Positions 36,316 through 44,719 of a stretch of 64,000 nt of DNA are shown here, piece after piece. The DNA is from CAVIQK01 sp964613035 (GTDB taxonomy: Bacteria > Bacillota > Clostridia > Christensenellales > DTU072): NCBI GenBank assembly GCA_964613035.1, contig CAZTFQ010000008.1, positions 3,725-67,724 of the forward strand. The letters are read 5' to 3'. The notes under the pieces are model-generated. The model was not told the DNA's origin. It did not search any database and saw only the letters and a list, made by a program, of their open reading frames with translations. Position 1 is the first letter of the stretch, and every line of letters starts with the position of its first letter. The position numbers and the translations under genes are program-made.

Positions 36316-36432
36316 TTAACCTTGTCTTTGCTTATGATTGGGATATTTTGAGCAAATAACCATAACTTTGCCGTTACGCTTGATGATTTTGCACTTGTCG
36401 CACATTTTCTTGACCGACGGTCTGACTTTCAT
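36316..36432 (-). CDS. rpmJ: 50S ribosomal protein L36, zinc-binding form
   Basis: 38 residues. Zinc ligands Cys11, Cys14, Cys27 and His33 are all present, so this is the zinc-containing paralogue. Sequence begins MKVRPSVKKMCDKC, typical of bacterial L36. 12 nt after infA. Confidence 0.96.
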   Translation of the reverse strand: MKVRPSVKKMCDKCKIIKRNGKVMVICSKYPNHKQRQG

Positions 36433-36444
36433 TACTGTATCCTC

Positions 36445-36666
36445 CTAATTTTTGTTGCGGCTAATAATTCTACCCTTGGTGAGGTCGTAGGGGCTGATCG
36501 CTACCTTGACCTTGTCTCCGACGCAGACTTTAATATAATGTACTCTCATCTTACCGCCTAGGTATGCGATGATGGACGAACCGTTGGGCAACTTAACTCT
36601 AAACGTTGTCGACGGCAATACGTCAGTTACTACGCCTTCAACTTCAATGACATCGTCTTTCGACAT
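36445..36666 (-). CDS. infA: Translation initiation factor IF-1
   Basis: 73 residues, an S1-like OB fold. Contains EVEGVVTDVLP, LPNGS and the final LTKGRI segment typical of IF-1, which blocks the A site during initiation. Confidence 0.97.
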   Translation of the reverse strand: MSKDDVIEVEGVVTDVLPSTTFRVKLPNGSSIIAYLGGKMRVHYIKVCVGDKVKVAISPYDLTKGRIISRNKN

Positions 36667-36681
36667 AGGGCCTCCTGTTTT

Positions 36682-36942
36682 TTATTTTAGCGCTTTGAGC
36701 GCTTTTTTGATTTCTGCGTCAAGAATAGTTTTCTTAAGTATCTTGTCCGCCAATTCTTCAAGTAAAACCTCTGTTGCTTTCAGATGCTTGATTTTTTTCT
36801 TTTTAGGATTAGCTATCTTTCTGGACCCGCCGTCGAGCAGCATTACGTAACCGTCGCCGCATATCTCCGATATTACCAGAAGCTCTCCCTTGTCGCGCCC
36901 TGCCGTCGAAACGACCACACGACCGACTTCTATATTATTCAT
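36682..36942 (-). CDS. KOW-domain RNA-binding protein (L14e-like)
   Basis: 86 residues from the ATG at 36942; the frame is open further upstream but that part lies inside map and is not protein-like. The KOW motif is GRVVVSTAGRDKGELLVI near the start, followed by a Lys-rich stretch (NPKKKKIKHL). Clostridia and relatives commonly have this small protein between map and infA; it resembles eukaryotic/archaeal L14e. It starts 5 nt after the map stop with no good Shine-Dalgarno, so it is probably coupled to map translation. Exact role unknown. Confidence 0.85.
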   Translation of the reverse strand: MNNIEVGRVVVSTAGRDKGELLVISEICGDGYVMLLDGGSRKIANPKKKKIKHLKATEVLLEELADKILKKTILDAEIKKALKALK

Positions 36943-36947
36943 AATTC

Positions 36948-37688
36948 TTACAACGTCAGTATCTCTACGCCGTCCTCTCGTATCACTACGGTGTTTTCGT
37001 AATGAGCGGACGCCTTCCTGTCTCTGGTGACGATACGATCGTCGTCGGTGAAGACTACGTCCTTGACTCCGAGATTGATCATCGGCTCTACCGCTATGAC
37101 CATGTTCTTGGACAGCCTTGTTCCTCTTCCCTCTATCCCGAAGTTGGGGACGTTGGGGTCTTCGTGCAGAGACGTGCCTATGCCGTGTCCCACGAGACTG
37201 CGTACTACCGAGTACCCGTTGCTCTCGACGTAGCTCTGTATCGCGTGACCGAGGTCGCCGAGCCGCGCTCCGTCTCTTAAGACTTCCATTCCTTTGAAAA
37301 AGCTCTGCTTGCATACTTCCGCAAGACGAAGTTTTTCATCCGAAACTCTCCCTATCGGCACCGTACGCGCCGCGTCGCTGTGGTAGCCTTTGTAGGCGCA
37401 ACCGCAATCGATCTTGAGGAGCATTCCTTCTTCGAGAACTCTCGCCGACGGATATCCGTGAACGACTTCCTCGTCTATCGAGGCGCATATAGTGGCGGGA
37501 AATCCGTCTTCCCCTAAAAAGTTGGGGACCGCACCGTGCTTGACGATAAAGTCATACGCGAGGGTGTTGAGATGACGAGTGGTTACTCCGGGACGCGCGC
37601 TGTCGCTTAGCATCTCGAGCAGCTCTTTCGTTATACCGCCCGCAATCCGCATCAGCTCTATTTCGTGTTCCGTTTTAATAGTAATCAC
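36948..37688 (-). CDS. map: Methionine aminopeptidase, type I
   Basis: 246 residues. Removes the initiator Met from nascent proteins. The five metal ligands appear in order: Asp in IDCGCAYKGY, Asp in HSDAARTV, His in GHGIGTSLHEDP, Glu in VIAVEPMI and the late Glu in YENTVVI. The start overlaps the end of adk by 4 nt (ATGA type). Confidence 0.97.
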   Translation of the reverse strand: MITIKTEHEIELMRIAGGITKELLEMLSDSARPGVTTRHLNTLAYDFIVKHGAVPNFLGEDGFPATICASIDEEVVHGYPSARVLEEGMLLKIDCGCAYKGYHSDAARTVPIGRVSDEKLRLAEVCKQSFFKGMEVLRDGARLGDLGHAIQSYVESNGYSVVRSLVGHGIGTSLHEDPNVPNFGIEGRGTRLSKNMVIAVEPMINLGVKDVVFTDDDRIVTRDRKASAHYENTVVIREDGVEILTL

Positions 37689-38299
37689 GCCAACTTTTCC
37701 TCTATCTGCCTTTGAGTATCTTCTATCGATTTACCTGCGTCCAGAGCCACCAGAACTCCTCTCTTTTCATAAAACTCTTTGAGAGGTGCGGTTTCTTTTT
37801 CATAAACCGCGATTCTTTTTAGGATGGTCTCTTCCTTGTCGTCGTCTCTCACGTAGAGAGTGCCGCCGCACTTGTCGCAAACGTTCCCCTCGTGAGTGGA
37901 CGTGTTATACACGGCGCCGCATTTACAGGAAAGTCTTCCCGTAAGTCTCTTGACGAGGATTGCCGTATCCACTTCGAAATCCAGTACGTAATCTATGTCC
38001 GTAAGAGTCTCCAGAGCTTCCGCCTGGGCGATGGTGCGGGGAAATCCGTCGAGGATAAATCCGTCCTTGCAATCGTCCTTCTCGATACGCTCCTTGACTA
38101 TTCTCACGACGACTTCGTCGGGGACGAGCTGACCTTTATCGATATAGCTCTTGGCAAGTACGCCGACAGGAGTGCCTTCTCTGATATTCTCTCTGAAGGC
38201 ATCTCCCGTGGAAATCTGCGGTACGCCGTACTTGGCGGTCAAAAACGGTGCCTGAGAGCCTTTTCCGGCTCCCGGGGCGCCCAAAAGAATTATCTTCAT
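37685..38299 (-). CDS. adk: Adenylate kinase with zinc-type LID
   Basis: 204 residues. Interconverts AMP, ADP and ATP. P-loop GAPGAGKGSQA at residue 7, DGFPRT near 84 and a LID with four Cys (125, 127, 141, 144). The first pair is spaced CxC instead of the usual CxxC, with Ser124 at the expected first-ligand position, so the zinc site may be altered. Its start overlaps the secY stop by 1 nt. Confidence 0.96.
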   Translation of the reverse strand: MKIILLGAPGAGKGSQAPFLTAKYGVPQISTGDAFRENIREGTPVGVLAKSYIDKGQLVPDEVVVRIVKERIEKDDCKDGFILDGFPRTIAQAEALETLTDIDYVLDFEVDTAILVKRLTGRLSCKCGAVYNTSTHEGNVCDKCGGTLYVRDDDKEETILKRIAVYEKETAPLKEFYEKRGVLVALDAGKSIEDTQRQIEEKLA

Positions 38300-39618
38300 T
38301 ATTTAAGGAATCCTTTATTGTTCTTGACCAACAGTTGCGACTCGAGTTGTTTTTGCGACTCGATTGCAACGCTGACGACGATGAGTAGTCCCGTAGCGGA
38401 GAACGCACTGTTGAATCCGAGCGTTCTGAAGCCGGGTACGAGTATCAGGATGTAGCTCGGTACCAGAGCGATGAACGCGAGGAACAACGCGCCGAACAAG
38501 ACCAGTCTGTTATTAATCTTCTTGAGATAATCCGCGGTCGCGGGACCGGGACGTATTCCGGGGATGAATCCGCCGTTCTGCTTGAGCATCTTGGATATGT
38601 CAACGGGGTTGAACTGAATCTGCGCATAGAAGTACGCGAAGAATATAATCAAGATGAACATCAGAAGCGGATACAGATAACCGTTGCTTCCGAGCCAGGT
38701 CGACCAGAATATGCCGAAGCCGCTGGTGCTTGCGTCCGGAATGAAGCTGATTATCATCTCGGGGAACATCAACAATGACGACGCGAAGATGATAGGCATG
38801 ACTCCGCCGGAATTGACCTTGATCGGAATGTAGGTGTTTTGTCCGCCGTACATTTTATTGCCTTTGATTTGCTTGGCGTAACTCACGGGTATCTTTCTGT
38901 CAGCCATATCGACGAATACGATGAGGAAGAACAGTAAGAATACGATGAGGAGGAACAGGAACAGATACCATATAAGGGTAGCGTCGCCGGAATTGGGTAT
39001 AACGTCGAATATGGCGCTCTCGATAGTGAGACCCAATTGCGAAACGATACCGATGAAGATGATAAGGGACGTTCCGTTTCCTATGCCGTACTCCGTGATT
39101 TTTTCACCTAGCCACATTACCATACAGCTGCCGCCGACGAGGATGATTACGACGAATATCATCGTAAACACGGTGCTGGCAGTGCTATCGCCGAACACGG
39201 GATCTATACCGCCGTTGCTATTCCAGGAGAAGATTATACCTACAGCCTGTATTATAGCGAGTAAAACGGAGAGATATCTCGTGTACTGGGTTATTTTCTT
39301 TCTGCCGGCTTCGCCGTCTTTGGCTAGCTCGGAGAGTCTGGGGATGATAAGAGTAAGCAGCTCGATGATAATGAAAGAGTTGATAAACGGAAGAATACCA
39401 AGCGCAAACAAAGTACCGTACTGCATCGATCCGCCCGTGAAGGAATACATCATAGTGATGAATCCCGCATCGGACGTAGCATCCTTAATAGCCTGTATAT
39501 CCAGACCGGGGATCGGAATATAGCAGCCTATACGATATACCAGAAGAAGAGCTAAAGTAATGAATATCTTCTTGCGGATATCGGGTGATTTGAAAGCGTT
39601 TTTAATGGTTTCTAGCAT
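38299..39618 (-). CDS. secY: Preprotein translocase subunit SecY
   Basis: 439 residues, ten membrane helices. Channel subunit of the Sec translocon. Contains YRIGCYIPIPGLD after helix 1, the cytoplasmic loop RKIPVSYAKQ near residue 240 and the GFIPGIRPG motif near residue 350. Overlaps both rplO and adk by 1 nt. Confidence 0.98.
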   Translation of the reverse strand: MLETIKNAFKSPDIRKKIFITLALLLVYRIGCYIPIPGLDIQAIKDATSDAGFITMMYSFTGGSMQYGTLFALGILPFINSFIIIELLTLIIPRLSELAKDGEAGRKKITQYTRYLSVLLAIIQAVGIIFSWNSNGGIDPVFGDSTASTVFTMIFVVIILVGGSCMVMWLGEKITEYGIGNGTSLIIFIGIVSQLGLTIESAIFDVIPNSGDATLIWYLFLFLLIVFLLFFLIVFVDMADRKIPVSYAKQIKGNKMYGGQNTYIPIKVNSGGVMPIIFASSLLMFPEMIISFIPDASTSGFGIFWSTWLGSNGYLYPLLMFILIIFFAYFYAQIQFNPVDISKMLKQNGGFIPGIRPGPATADYLKKINNRLVLFGALFLAFIALVPSYILILVPGFRTLGFNSAFSATGLLIVVSVAIESQKQLESQLLVKNNKGFLK

Positions 39619-40061
39619 TAGAGCACCTCTACTTTACCGCCTGCCTGCTCGATTTTTTCCTGGGCGGATGCCGTAAATTTATTGGCTTGTACGGTCAGGC
39701 TCTTTTCGAGATTGCCGTTGCCGAGGATTTTTACACCGTATGCCGCTACGTCGTTGATGATGCCCTTCTCGAGAAGAGACGCCTCGTTGACGACGGAACC
39801 GTTGTCGAAGACGTTGAGCATATCGATGTTGACGATGGTGTATTCTTTCTTAAACTCGTTGTTGAAGCCGCGCTTGGGCAGACGTCTCGTGATAGGCATT
39901 TGACCGCCTTCGAATCCGGGACGGACGCCGCCGCCGGATCTTGCCCATTGACCTTTATGTCCCTTACAGGAGGTCTTGCCGTGACCGGAGCCGATACCTC
40001 TGCCGAGTCTCTTTACGCTTTTCTTTGCACCGTCTTGGGGTGCCATTTCATGTAATTTCAT
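39618..40061 (-). CDS. rplO: 50S ribosomal protein L15
   Basis: 147 residues. Gly-rich N-terminal part (RLGRGIGSGHGKTS, GGVRPGFEGGQMPI) that threads into 23S rRNA, and a globular C-terminal domain. 14 nt after rpmD. Confidence 0.97.
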   Translation of the reverse strand: MKLHEMAPQDGAKKSVKRLGRGIGSGHGKTSCKGHKGQWARSGGGVRPGFEGGQMPITRRLPKRGFNNEFKKEYTIVNIDMLNVFDNGSVVNEASLLEKGIINDVAAYGVKILGNGNLEKSLTVQANKFTASAQEKIEQAGGKVEVL

Positions 40062-40075
40062 ATCGGTCAGTCTCC

Positions 40076-40252
40076 TTATACTTCTTCTACTTTGACAAGG
40101 TGCTTAACCTTGAAGATCATGCCTCTGACGGTAGGGGTGTCTTCGTGTACTACGGACTGACCTACTTTGTGGAGACCGAGAGCTTCAACGTTGGCTTTGT
40201 GATTTTTAAGAGATGCGATCGTGGATTTTACGAGTGTGATTTTCAGTTGCAT
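40076..40252 (-). CDS. rpmD: 50S ribosomal protein L30
   Basis: 58 residues, beginning MQLKITLVKSTIA, with GLHKVGQSVVHEDTP in the middle, as in bacterial L30. Lies between rpsE and rplO. Confidence 0.96.
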   Translation of the reverse strand: MQLKITLVKSTIASLKNHKANVEALGLHKVGQSVVHEDTPTVRGMIFKVKHLVKVEEV

Positions 40253-40264
40253 TGTAAAGTCCTC

Positions 40265-40774
40265 CTATAGAATCTCGTCTACCGCTTTTCCGCGGAGAGC
40301 TGCGATTTCTTCGACCGTTCTCAGGCTCTTAAGACCGTCGATGGTCGCCTTGACGGCGTTGACGGGGTTGTTGGAACCGAGGGACTTGGTACGGATATCT
40401 TTGATACCGGACACTTCGAGAACCGTTCTGACGGCACCGCCTGCGATAACGCCGGTACCTTCTACCGCGGGGAGCATAACCACATTGCCTCTGCCGAACT
40501 TACCGATGGTAGCGTGAGGAATGGTAGAACCCGCCGTGGATACGACGAACATGGATTTCTCGGCTGCCTTGGTCGCCTTTTCGATTGCTTCCGGGACCTC
40601 GGCTGCTTTGCCCATGCCTGCGCCTACTCTGCCTTGTCCGTCGCCTACGACGACGAGCGCGGAGAATCTCATTGTTCTACCGCCCTTAACAACCTTGGTA
40701 ACGCGGTTGACGGCAACGGTCTTTTTGATGAGTTCGTCTTTTTGTTCCTTATGGAATCTTTCATTTCTTGCCAT
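40265..40774 (-). CDS. rpsE: 30S ribosomal protein S5
   Basis: 169 residues. N-terminal double-stranded RNA-binding fold (VVKGGRTMRFSALVVVGDG, GRVGAGMGKA) and C-terminal domain with GSNNPVNAVKATIDGL. S5 helps decoding fidelity. Confidence 0.97.
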   Translation of the reverse strand: MARNERFHKEQKDELIKKTVAVNRVTKVVKGGRTMRFSALVVVGDGQGRVGAGMGKAAEVPEAIEKATKAAEKSMFVVSTAGSTIPHATIGKFGRGNVVMLPAVEGTGVIAGGAVRTVLEVSGIKDIRTKSLGSNNPVNAVKATIDGLKSLRTVEEIAALRGKAVDEIL

Positions 40775-40785
40775 AGCGCTACCTC

Positions 40786-41154
40786 CTAGAATTTAAGTCC
40801 GGCTTCTCTTGCCGCGTCGGCGAGAGCTTCCACTCTACCGATATAGGCATAACCGCCTCTGTCGTATACGACCTCGGTCAGACCGAGAGCCAGAGCCTTT
40901 TCCGCGACTGCCTTACCGACAATCTTGGCTTGCTCTACTTTGGACTTGCCTTGGCACTCTTGTGCAATCGCTTTTTCGACGGTGGAAGCCGCGCATACGG
41001 TCACGCCGTTGACGTCGTCGATTACTTGCACATAGATGTGATTGAGAGAACGGTTGACCGCCATTCTGGGGCAAGTAGGAGTACCTTTAACCTTTTGACG
41101 AAGACGAAGGTGTCTCTTTTCTCTAGATGCGTTTTTATCAATCTTACTAAACAT
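40786..41154 (-). CDS. rplR: 50S ribosomal protein L18
   Basis: 122 residues. Basic N-terminus, RMAVNRSLNHIYVQVIDD core and the C-terminal FDRGGY-like segment YDRGGYAYIGRVEALADAAREAG. Binds 5S rRNA with L5. Confidence 0.97.
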   Translation of the reverse strand: MFSKIDKNASREKRHLRLRQKVKGTPTCPRMAVNRSLNHIYVQVIDDVNGVTVCAASTVEKAIAQECQGKSKVEQAKIVGKAVAEKALALGLTEVVYDRGGYAYIGRVEALADAAREAGLKF

Positions 41155-41169
41155 TCTTTCGTCCTCCTA

Positions 41170-41712
41170 TTACTTACCTGCGGTTTTACCGACCTTACGA
41201 AGGATGGTCTCGTCCGCGTAACGGATACCGTATCCGTGATAAGGCTCGGGCTTACGGATTGCCTTGATGTCTGCGGCGACCTGTCCGACCTTTTCTTTAT
41301 CGATACCTTTTACCTTCAGCTCCGTCGCGTTGACGACGTCGATGGTGATTCCTTCGGGTTCGACGAATTCTACGGGGTGAGAATAACCTACGTTGAGAAC
41401 AACTTTGTTGCCCTGCTTGGCGAGCTTATAACCTACACCGGAAATAACGAGTCCCTTCTCGTAGCCCTTGGTTACACCGTGGACCATATTGAAGATGATT
41501 GCTCTGTACAGACCGTGAGCGGCTTTGGTTTCTTTCTGCTCGTTGGCTCTCTTGACGTGTACGAGGTTGCCTTCCACTTCTACGCTGATTCCGGCAACTT
41601 CTATTTTCTGAGAAAGGTTCCCGAGAGGACCGCTGACGCTGACGACGTTGCCGTTAACGGCGACGTTGACGCCTTGGGGGATTTCTACGGGAAGTCTACC
41701 TATTCTGGACAT
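41170..41712 (-). CDS. rplF: 50S ribosomal protein L6
   Basis: 180 residues with the two L6 folds; starts MSRIGRLPVEIPQGV and ends with the conserved EPYHGYGIRYADE segment. Lies near the GTPase-associated region of the large subunit. Confidence 0.97.
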   Translation of the reverse strand: MSRIGRLPVEIPQGVNVAVNGNVVSVSGPLGNLSQKIEVAGISVEVEGNLVHVKRANEQKETKAAHGLYRAIIFNMVHGVTKGYEKGLVISGVGYKLAKQGNKVVLNVGYSHPVEFVEPEGITIDVVNATELKVKGIDKEKVGQVAADIKAIRKPEPYHGYGIRYADETILRKVGKTAGK

Positions 41713-41728
41713 AATTACTACCTCCTAA

Positions 41729-42133
41729 TTACCAGACATAGCACAGGACTTCTCCGCCCGTTGCGCTCTGTCTCGCTTCTTTATCGGTCATAAGTCCCTT
41801 GCTGGTAGAAATGATAGCGATGCCCATACCGTTGAGGACTTTAGGGATCTCGTTGCTCTTAGCGTAAACTCTCAGACCGGGTTTGCTGATTCTCTTAAGT
41901 CCGGTGATTACCTTCTGCTTGTTGGGACCGTATTTCAGTTCGATATGGATGCTTCCCTGAACATCGTCCTCGCCCTTAATGAACTCAGCGGACTTGATGT
42001 AACCTTCTTTAACGAGGATATCTGCTATCCCCTGTTTCATTTTAGAGGACGGTACGTCGACACTTTCGTGTCCTGCAATAAGACCGTTTCTGATGCGTGT
42101 AAGCATATCTGCGATAGGATCTGTCATAGCCAT
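41729..42133 (-). CDS. rpsH: 30S ribosomal protein S8
   Basis: 134 residues. Starts MAMTDPIADMLTRIRN; the first ATG is kept because GGAGG is 7 nt upstream. Ends with STSKGLMTDKEAR and GGEVLCYVW, as in other S8 proteins. S8 is the spc-operon repressor in Escherichia coli. Confidence 0.97.
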   Translation of the reverse strand: MAMTDPIADMLTRIRNGLIAGHESVDVPSSKMKQGIADILVKEGYIKSAEFIKGEDDVQGSIHIELKYGPNKQKVITGLKRISKPGLRVYAKSNEIPKVLNGMGIAIISTSKGLMTDKEARQSATGGEVLCYVW

Positions 42134-42149
42134 TGTTATACCCTCCTTA

Positions 42150-42335
42150 TTACCAGCTTGCTTTCTTTACGCCGGGGATTTCTCCCTTGTACGCAAGCTC
42201 TCTAAAACAAATTCTGCAAATGCCGTATTTTTGTAAAACCGCGTGAGGTCTTCCGCAAATCGAGCATCTGGTGTACTCTCTGGTGGAGTACTTTTGCTTT
42301 CTTTGTTGTTTGTTTATCATTGCTTTCTTAGCCAT
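42150..42335 (-). CDS. rpsZ: 30S ribosomal protein S14, zinc type (type Z)
   Basis: 61 residues. The short zinc form with Cys24, Cys27, Cys40 and Cys43 in CSICGRPH...CRICFRELA. Confidence 0.96.
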   Translation of the reverse strand: MAKKAMINKQQRKQKYSTREYTRCSICGRPHAVLQKYGICRICFRELAYKGEIPGVKKASW

Positions 42336-42347
42336 TTTACCCTCCTA

Positions 42348-42890
42348 CTACTTCGCAAAAGGAAGTCCTATGAGACGAAGAAGTTCTTTCGCTTCTTCAT
42401 CGGTGTTAGCCGACGTTACGATACATACGTCGAAGCCACGGGTCGATTCGATTTCGTCGTAGTTGATTTCGGGGAAAAGCAGCTGCTCTTTGATACCGAA
42501 AGCGTAGTTGCCTCTGCCGTCGAAGCTGTTCTTGGATATACCCTTGAAGTCACGGACTCTGGGGAGCGCTATGGAGATAAGTTTATCGAGGAAGTACCAC
42601 ATTTTATCTCCGCGGAGCGTAATCTTGCAACCGACGTTCTGTCCTTCTCTGACTTTGAAGTTGGCGACGGACTTTCTAGCCTTGGTGACGACTGCCTTTT
42701 GACCGGCGATCTTCTCCATTTCCTGTACGGCGAGCTGCATGCTTTTGGCGTTGTCCTTGATATCGCCGAAGCCTTGGTTAAGAACGATTTTTTCCAGTTT
42801 GGGAATCTGCATTACGTTCTTGTATCCGAAGGTCTTCTGAAGGGCGGGGGCTACTTCGTTTTTATATAAAACTTGAAGTCTGTTTGCCAT
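42348..42890 (-). CDS. rplE: 50S ribosomal protein L5
   Basis: 180 residues. Contains PKLEKIVLNQGFGD, LRGDKMWYFLDKLI and the C-terminal FDVCIVTSANTDEEAKELL segment. Binds 5S rRNA and contacts P-site tRNA. Start overlaps the rplX stop by 1 nt. Confidence 0.97.
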   Translation of the reverse strand: MANRLQVLYKNEVAPALQKTFGYKNVMQIPKLEKIVLNQGFGDIKDNAKSMQLAVQEMEKIAGQKAVVTKARKSVANFKVREGQNVGCKITLRGDKMWYFLDKLISIALPRVRDFKGISKNSFDGRGNYAFGIKEQLLFPEINYDEIESTRGFDVCIVTSANTDEEAKELLRLIGLPFAK

Positions 42891-43375
42891 TATTCGTTAC
42901 CTCCTTCATTGGCGACGGGAGCTTCTACTGCTTCCTGAGCCTTTTGGGATTTTCTTCTGACGGTAGCCTTCTTCTGGACTGCCTCGCCTTCCTTAACCTC
43001 GGAGGCTTTGGATTTGGCGACTTTTTTAGCCTTCTTTTCGGCTTTCTTGGTCTCGAGCGCTATGTTGCAGTTGGGGCAGATACGGACTTTTTTGCCGTCT
43101 ATTTCGGCGTGACGTACTCTGACTGCCTTACCGCAAGCGGCGCATACGGGCATAACGTTGCTGATGGCGACGGTACCGGGCTGAGTGATGATTCCGCCCT
43201 TGTCGCTGGCTTGTCTTGCTTTGACCGCTTTATGGATATCGCTCTTAAGACCTTTACCTTCGAGAAGAACTCTTTCTTTATCTTTGGTAATGCCCTTTAC
43301 GGTGGCGATTTTACCCTTGTCTTGACCCGCGATAATAAGAACGCTGTCTCCGACTTTAACGTTTTGTTTATTCAT
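42890..43375 (-). CDS. rplX: 50S ribosomal protein L24 with long C-terminal tail
   Basis: 161 residues, against about 100-110 in most bacteria. Residues 1-~108 are a normal L24 with an N-terminal KOW motif (VGDSVLIIAGQDKGKIATV) and a four-Cys cluster CAAC...CPNC. Residues ~109-161 are a Lys/Ala/Glu-rich, low-complexity tail, probably disordered and RNA-contacting. L24 starts 50S assembly near the exit tunnel. Confidence 0.95.
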   Translation of the reverse strand: MNKQNVKVGDSVLIIAGQDKGKIATVKGITKDKERVLLEGKGLKSDIHKAVKARQASDKGGIITQPGTVAISNVMPVCAACGKAVRVRHAEIDGKKVRICPNCNIALETKKAEKKAKKVAKSKASEVKEGEAVQKKATVRRKSQKAQEAVEAPVANEGGNE

Positions 43376-43388
43376 TACTGCGTCCTCC

Positions 43389-43760
43389 TTAAATTACTTC
43401 GGGAGCAAGGGAGACTATTTTGAGGAAGTTCTTGTCTTCTCTCAGTTCTCTTGCCACAGGTCCGAAAATACGAGTGCCCTTGGGCTGCTTCTGGTTGTCG
43501 ATGATAACCGCCGCGTTGTCGTCAAAGCGAATGTGAGAACCGTCCGCTCTGCCTACGCCCTTGGTGGTCCTGACGATGACCGCTCTTACGACGTCGCCCT
43601 TTTTGACGATGCCGCCGGGGGTAGCCGTCTTGACGCTTGCTACTATGATGTCTCCGATGTTACCCGTCTTGACGAGGGATCCGCCGAGGACTCTTATGCA
43701 CATAATTTCCTTGGCGCCGGAATTGTCGGCGACCTTGAGTCTGGATTGCTGTTGAATCAT
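43389..43760 (-). CDS. rplN: 50S ribosomal protein L14
   Basis: 123 residues. Begins MIQQQSRLKVADNSGAKEI and contains KGDVVRAVIVRT and RIFGPVARELR, all conserved in L14, which lies at the subunit interface. Confidence 0.97.
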   Translation of the reverse strand: MIQQQSRLKVADNSGAKEIMCIRVLGGSLVKTGNIGDIIVASVKTATPGGIVKKGDVVRAVIVRTTKGVGRADGSHIRFDDNAAVIIDNQKQPKGTRIFGPVARELREDKNFLKIVSLAPEVI

Positions 43761-43770
43761 AGTCTGCCTC

Positions 43771-44025
43771 CTATTTCGCCTTTTCGATGATTTCTTTTAC
43801 CATCCATCTCTTATCCTTGGAGAGAGGTCTGGTCTCTACGATTTCGACGGTGTCGCCGATACCGCATTCGTTGTTCTCGTCGTGCGCCTTGAATTTTTTG
43901 GACTTAGAAACATACTTCTTATAAAGAGGATCCTTTACCTTTCTGGTGACGGTAACGACCACGGTCTTGTCCATTTTATCGCTGGTGACGATGCCGACTC
44001 TGGTTTTTCTGAGATTTCTTTCCAT
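43771..44025 (-). CDS. rpsQ: 30S ribosomal protein S17
   Basis: 84 residues, OB fold. RKTRVGIVTSDKMDKTVVV at the start and GDTVEIVETRPLSKDKRW are the typical S17 segments. Confidence 0.97.
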   Translation of the reverse strand: MERNLRKTRVGIVTSDKMDKTVVVTVTRKVKDPLYKKYVSKSKKFKAHDENNECGIGDTVEIVETRPLSKDKRWMVKEIIEKAK

Positions 44026-44038
44026 GATGCCTCCTTAC

Positions 44039-44278
44039 TTACGCGCGAGCCTTCTTGCTCTTGCCGGTCGCGGGCTCTTCAGCCAGGTTCAGCTCTCTTT
44101 GACGCAAAACGGTCTTGGCGCGTGCGATATTTCTCTTAACTTCGGTCATAACGAGAGGATTGGAAAGCTGATTGGTGGCGTGTTTGAAACGAAGGTTAAA
44201 AAGTTCTTCCTTCATCTCGTTGATCTTGATGTTGAGTTCATCATTCGATAACTCGGAAAAATTGATTTTCTTAGCCAT
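44039..44278 (-). CDS. rpmC: 50S ribosomal protein L29
   Basis: 79 residues, two-helix hairpin with EELFNLRFKHATNQLSNP and VKRNIARAKTVLRQRE. The last ~15 residues are a basic extension. Near the tunnel exit, where trigger factor and SRP dock. Confidence 0.96.
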   Translation of the reverse strand: MAKKINFSELSNDELNIKINEMKEELFNLRFKHATNQLSNPLVMTEVKRNIARAKTVLRQRELNLAEEPATGKSKKARA

Positions 44279-44290
44279 GATTCACTCCTC

Positions 44291-44719
44291 CTAATTCTCT
44301 TCTACTTCTTCGACCTGCTTCATGGCAAACTTCGATTTGATAGGAAGCTTGTGTGAAGCGAGACGAAGAGCTTCTCTTGCTACTTCTTCGCTGACGCCCG
44401 CCATTTCGAACATGACTCTGTCGGGCTTAACGACGCATACCCAGTACTCGGGGCTACCTTTACCGCTACCCATACGAGTCTCGGCAGGTTTCTTGGTCAC
44501 GGGCTTATCGGGGAAGATATTGACCCAAACCTGTCCGCCACGCTTGATGTATCTCGTCATAGCGACACGGGCCGCTTCGATCTGATTGGAGGTAACCCAG
44601 CCGGGTTCTTGCGCCACGAGGGCGTAATCGCCGTAGCATATTCTGTTACCGCGTCCGGCACGACCCGTCATTCTGCCACGCTGGACTCTACGTCTCTTAA
44701 CTCTCTTAGGCATTAACAT
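44291..44719 (-). CDS. rplP: 50S ribosomal protein L16
   Basis: 142 residues. The ATG at 44719 overlaps the rpsC stop in a TAATG and has GGAGG 9 nt upstream; the conserved MPKRVKRRRVQRGRM begins two codons later. Contains GRMTGRAGRGN and the conserved GSGKGSPEYWVCVVKPDR. L16 lies at the A-site finger. Confidence 0.97.
   Translation of the reverse strand: MLMPKRVKRRRVQRGRMTGRAGRGNRICYGDYALVAQEPGWVTSNQIEAARVAMTRYIKRGGQVWVNIFPDKPVTKKPAETRMGSGKGSPEYWVCVVKPDRVMFEMAGVSEEVAREALRLASHKLPIKSKFAMKQVEEVEEN

Noticed and set aside
36943..37314. Longer N-terminus for the KOW-domain protein
   Set aside because: The extra ~120 residues are antisense-free but out of frame within map and Arg-rich; the family starts at the MNNIEVGRVV segment.
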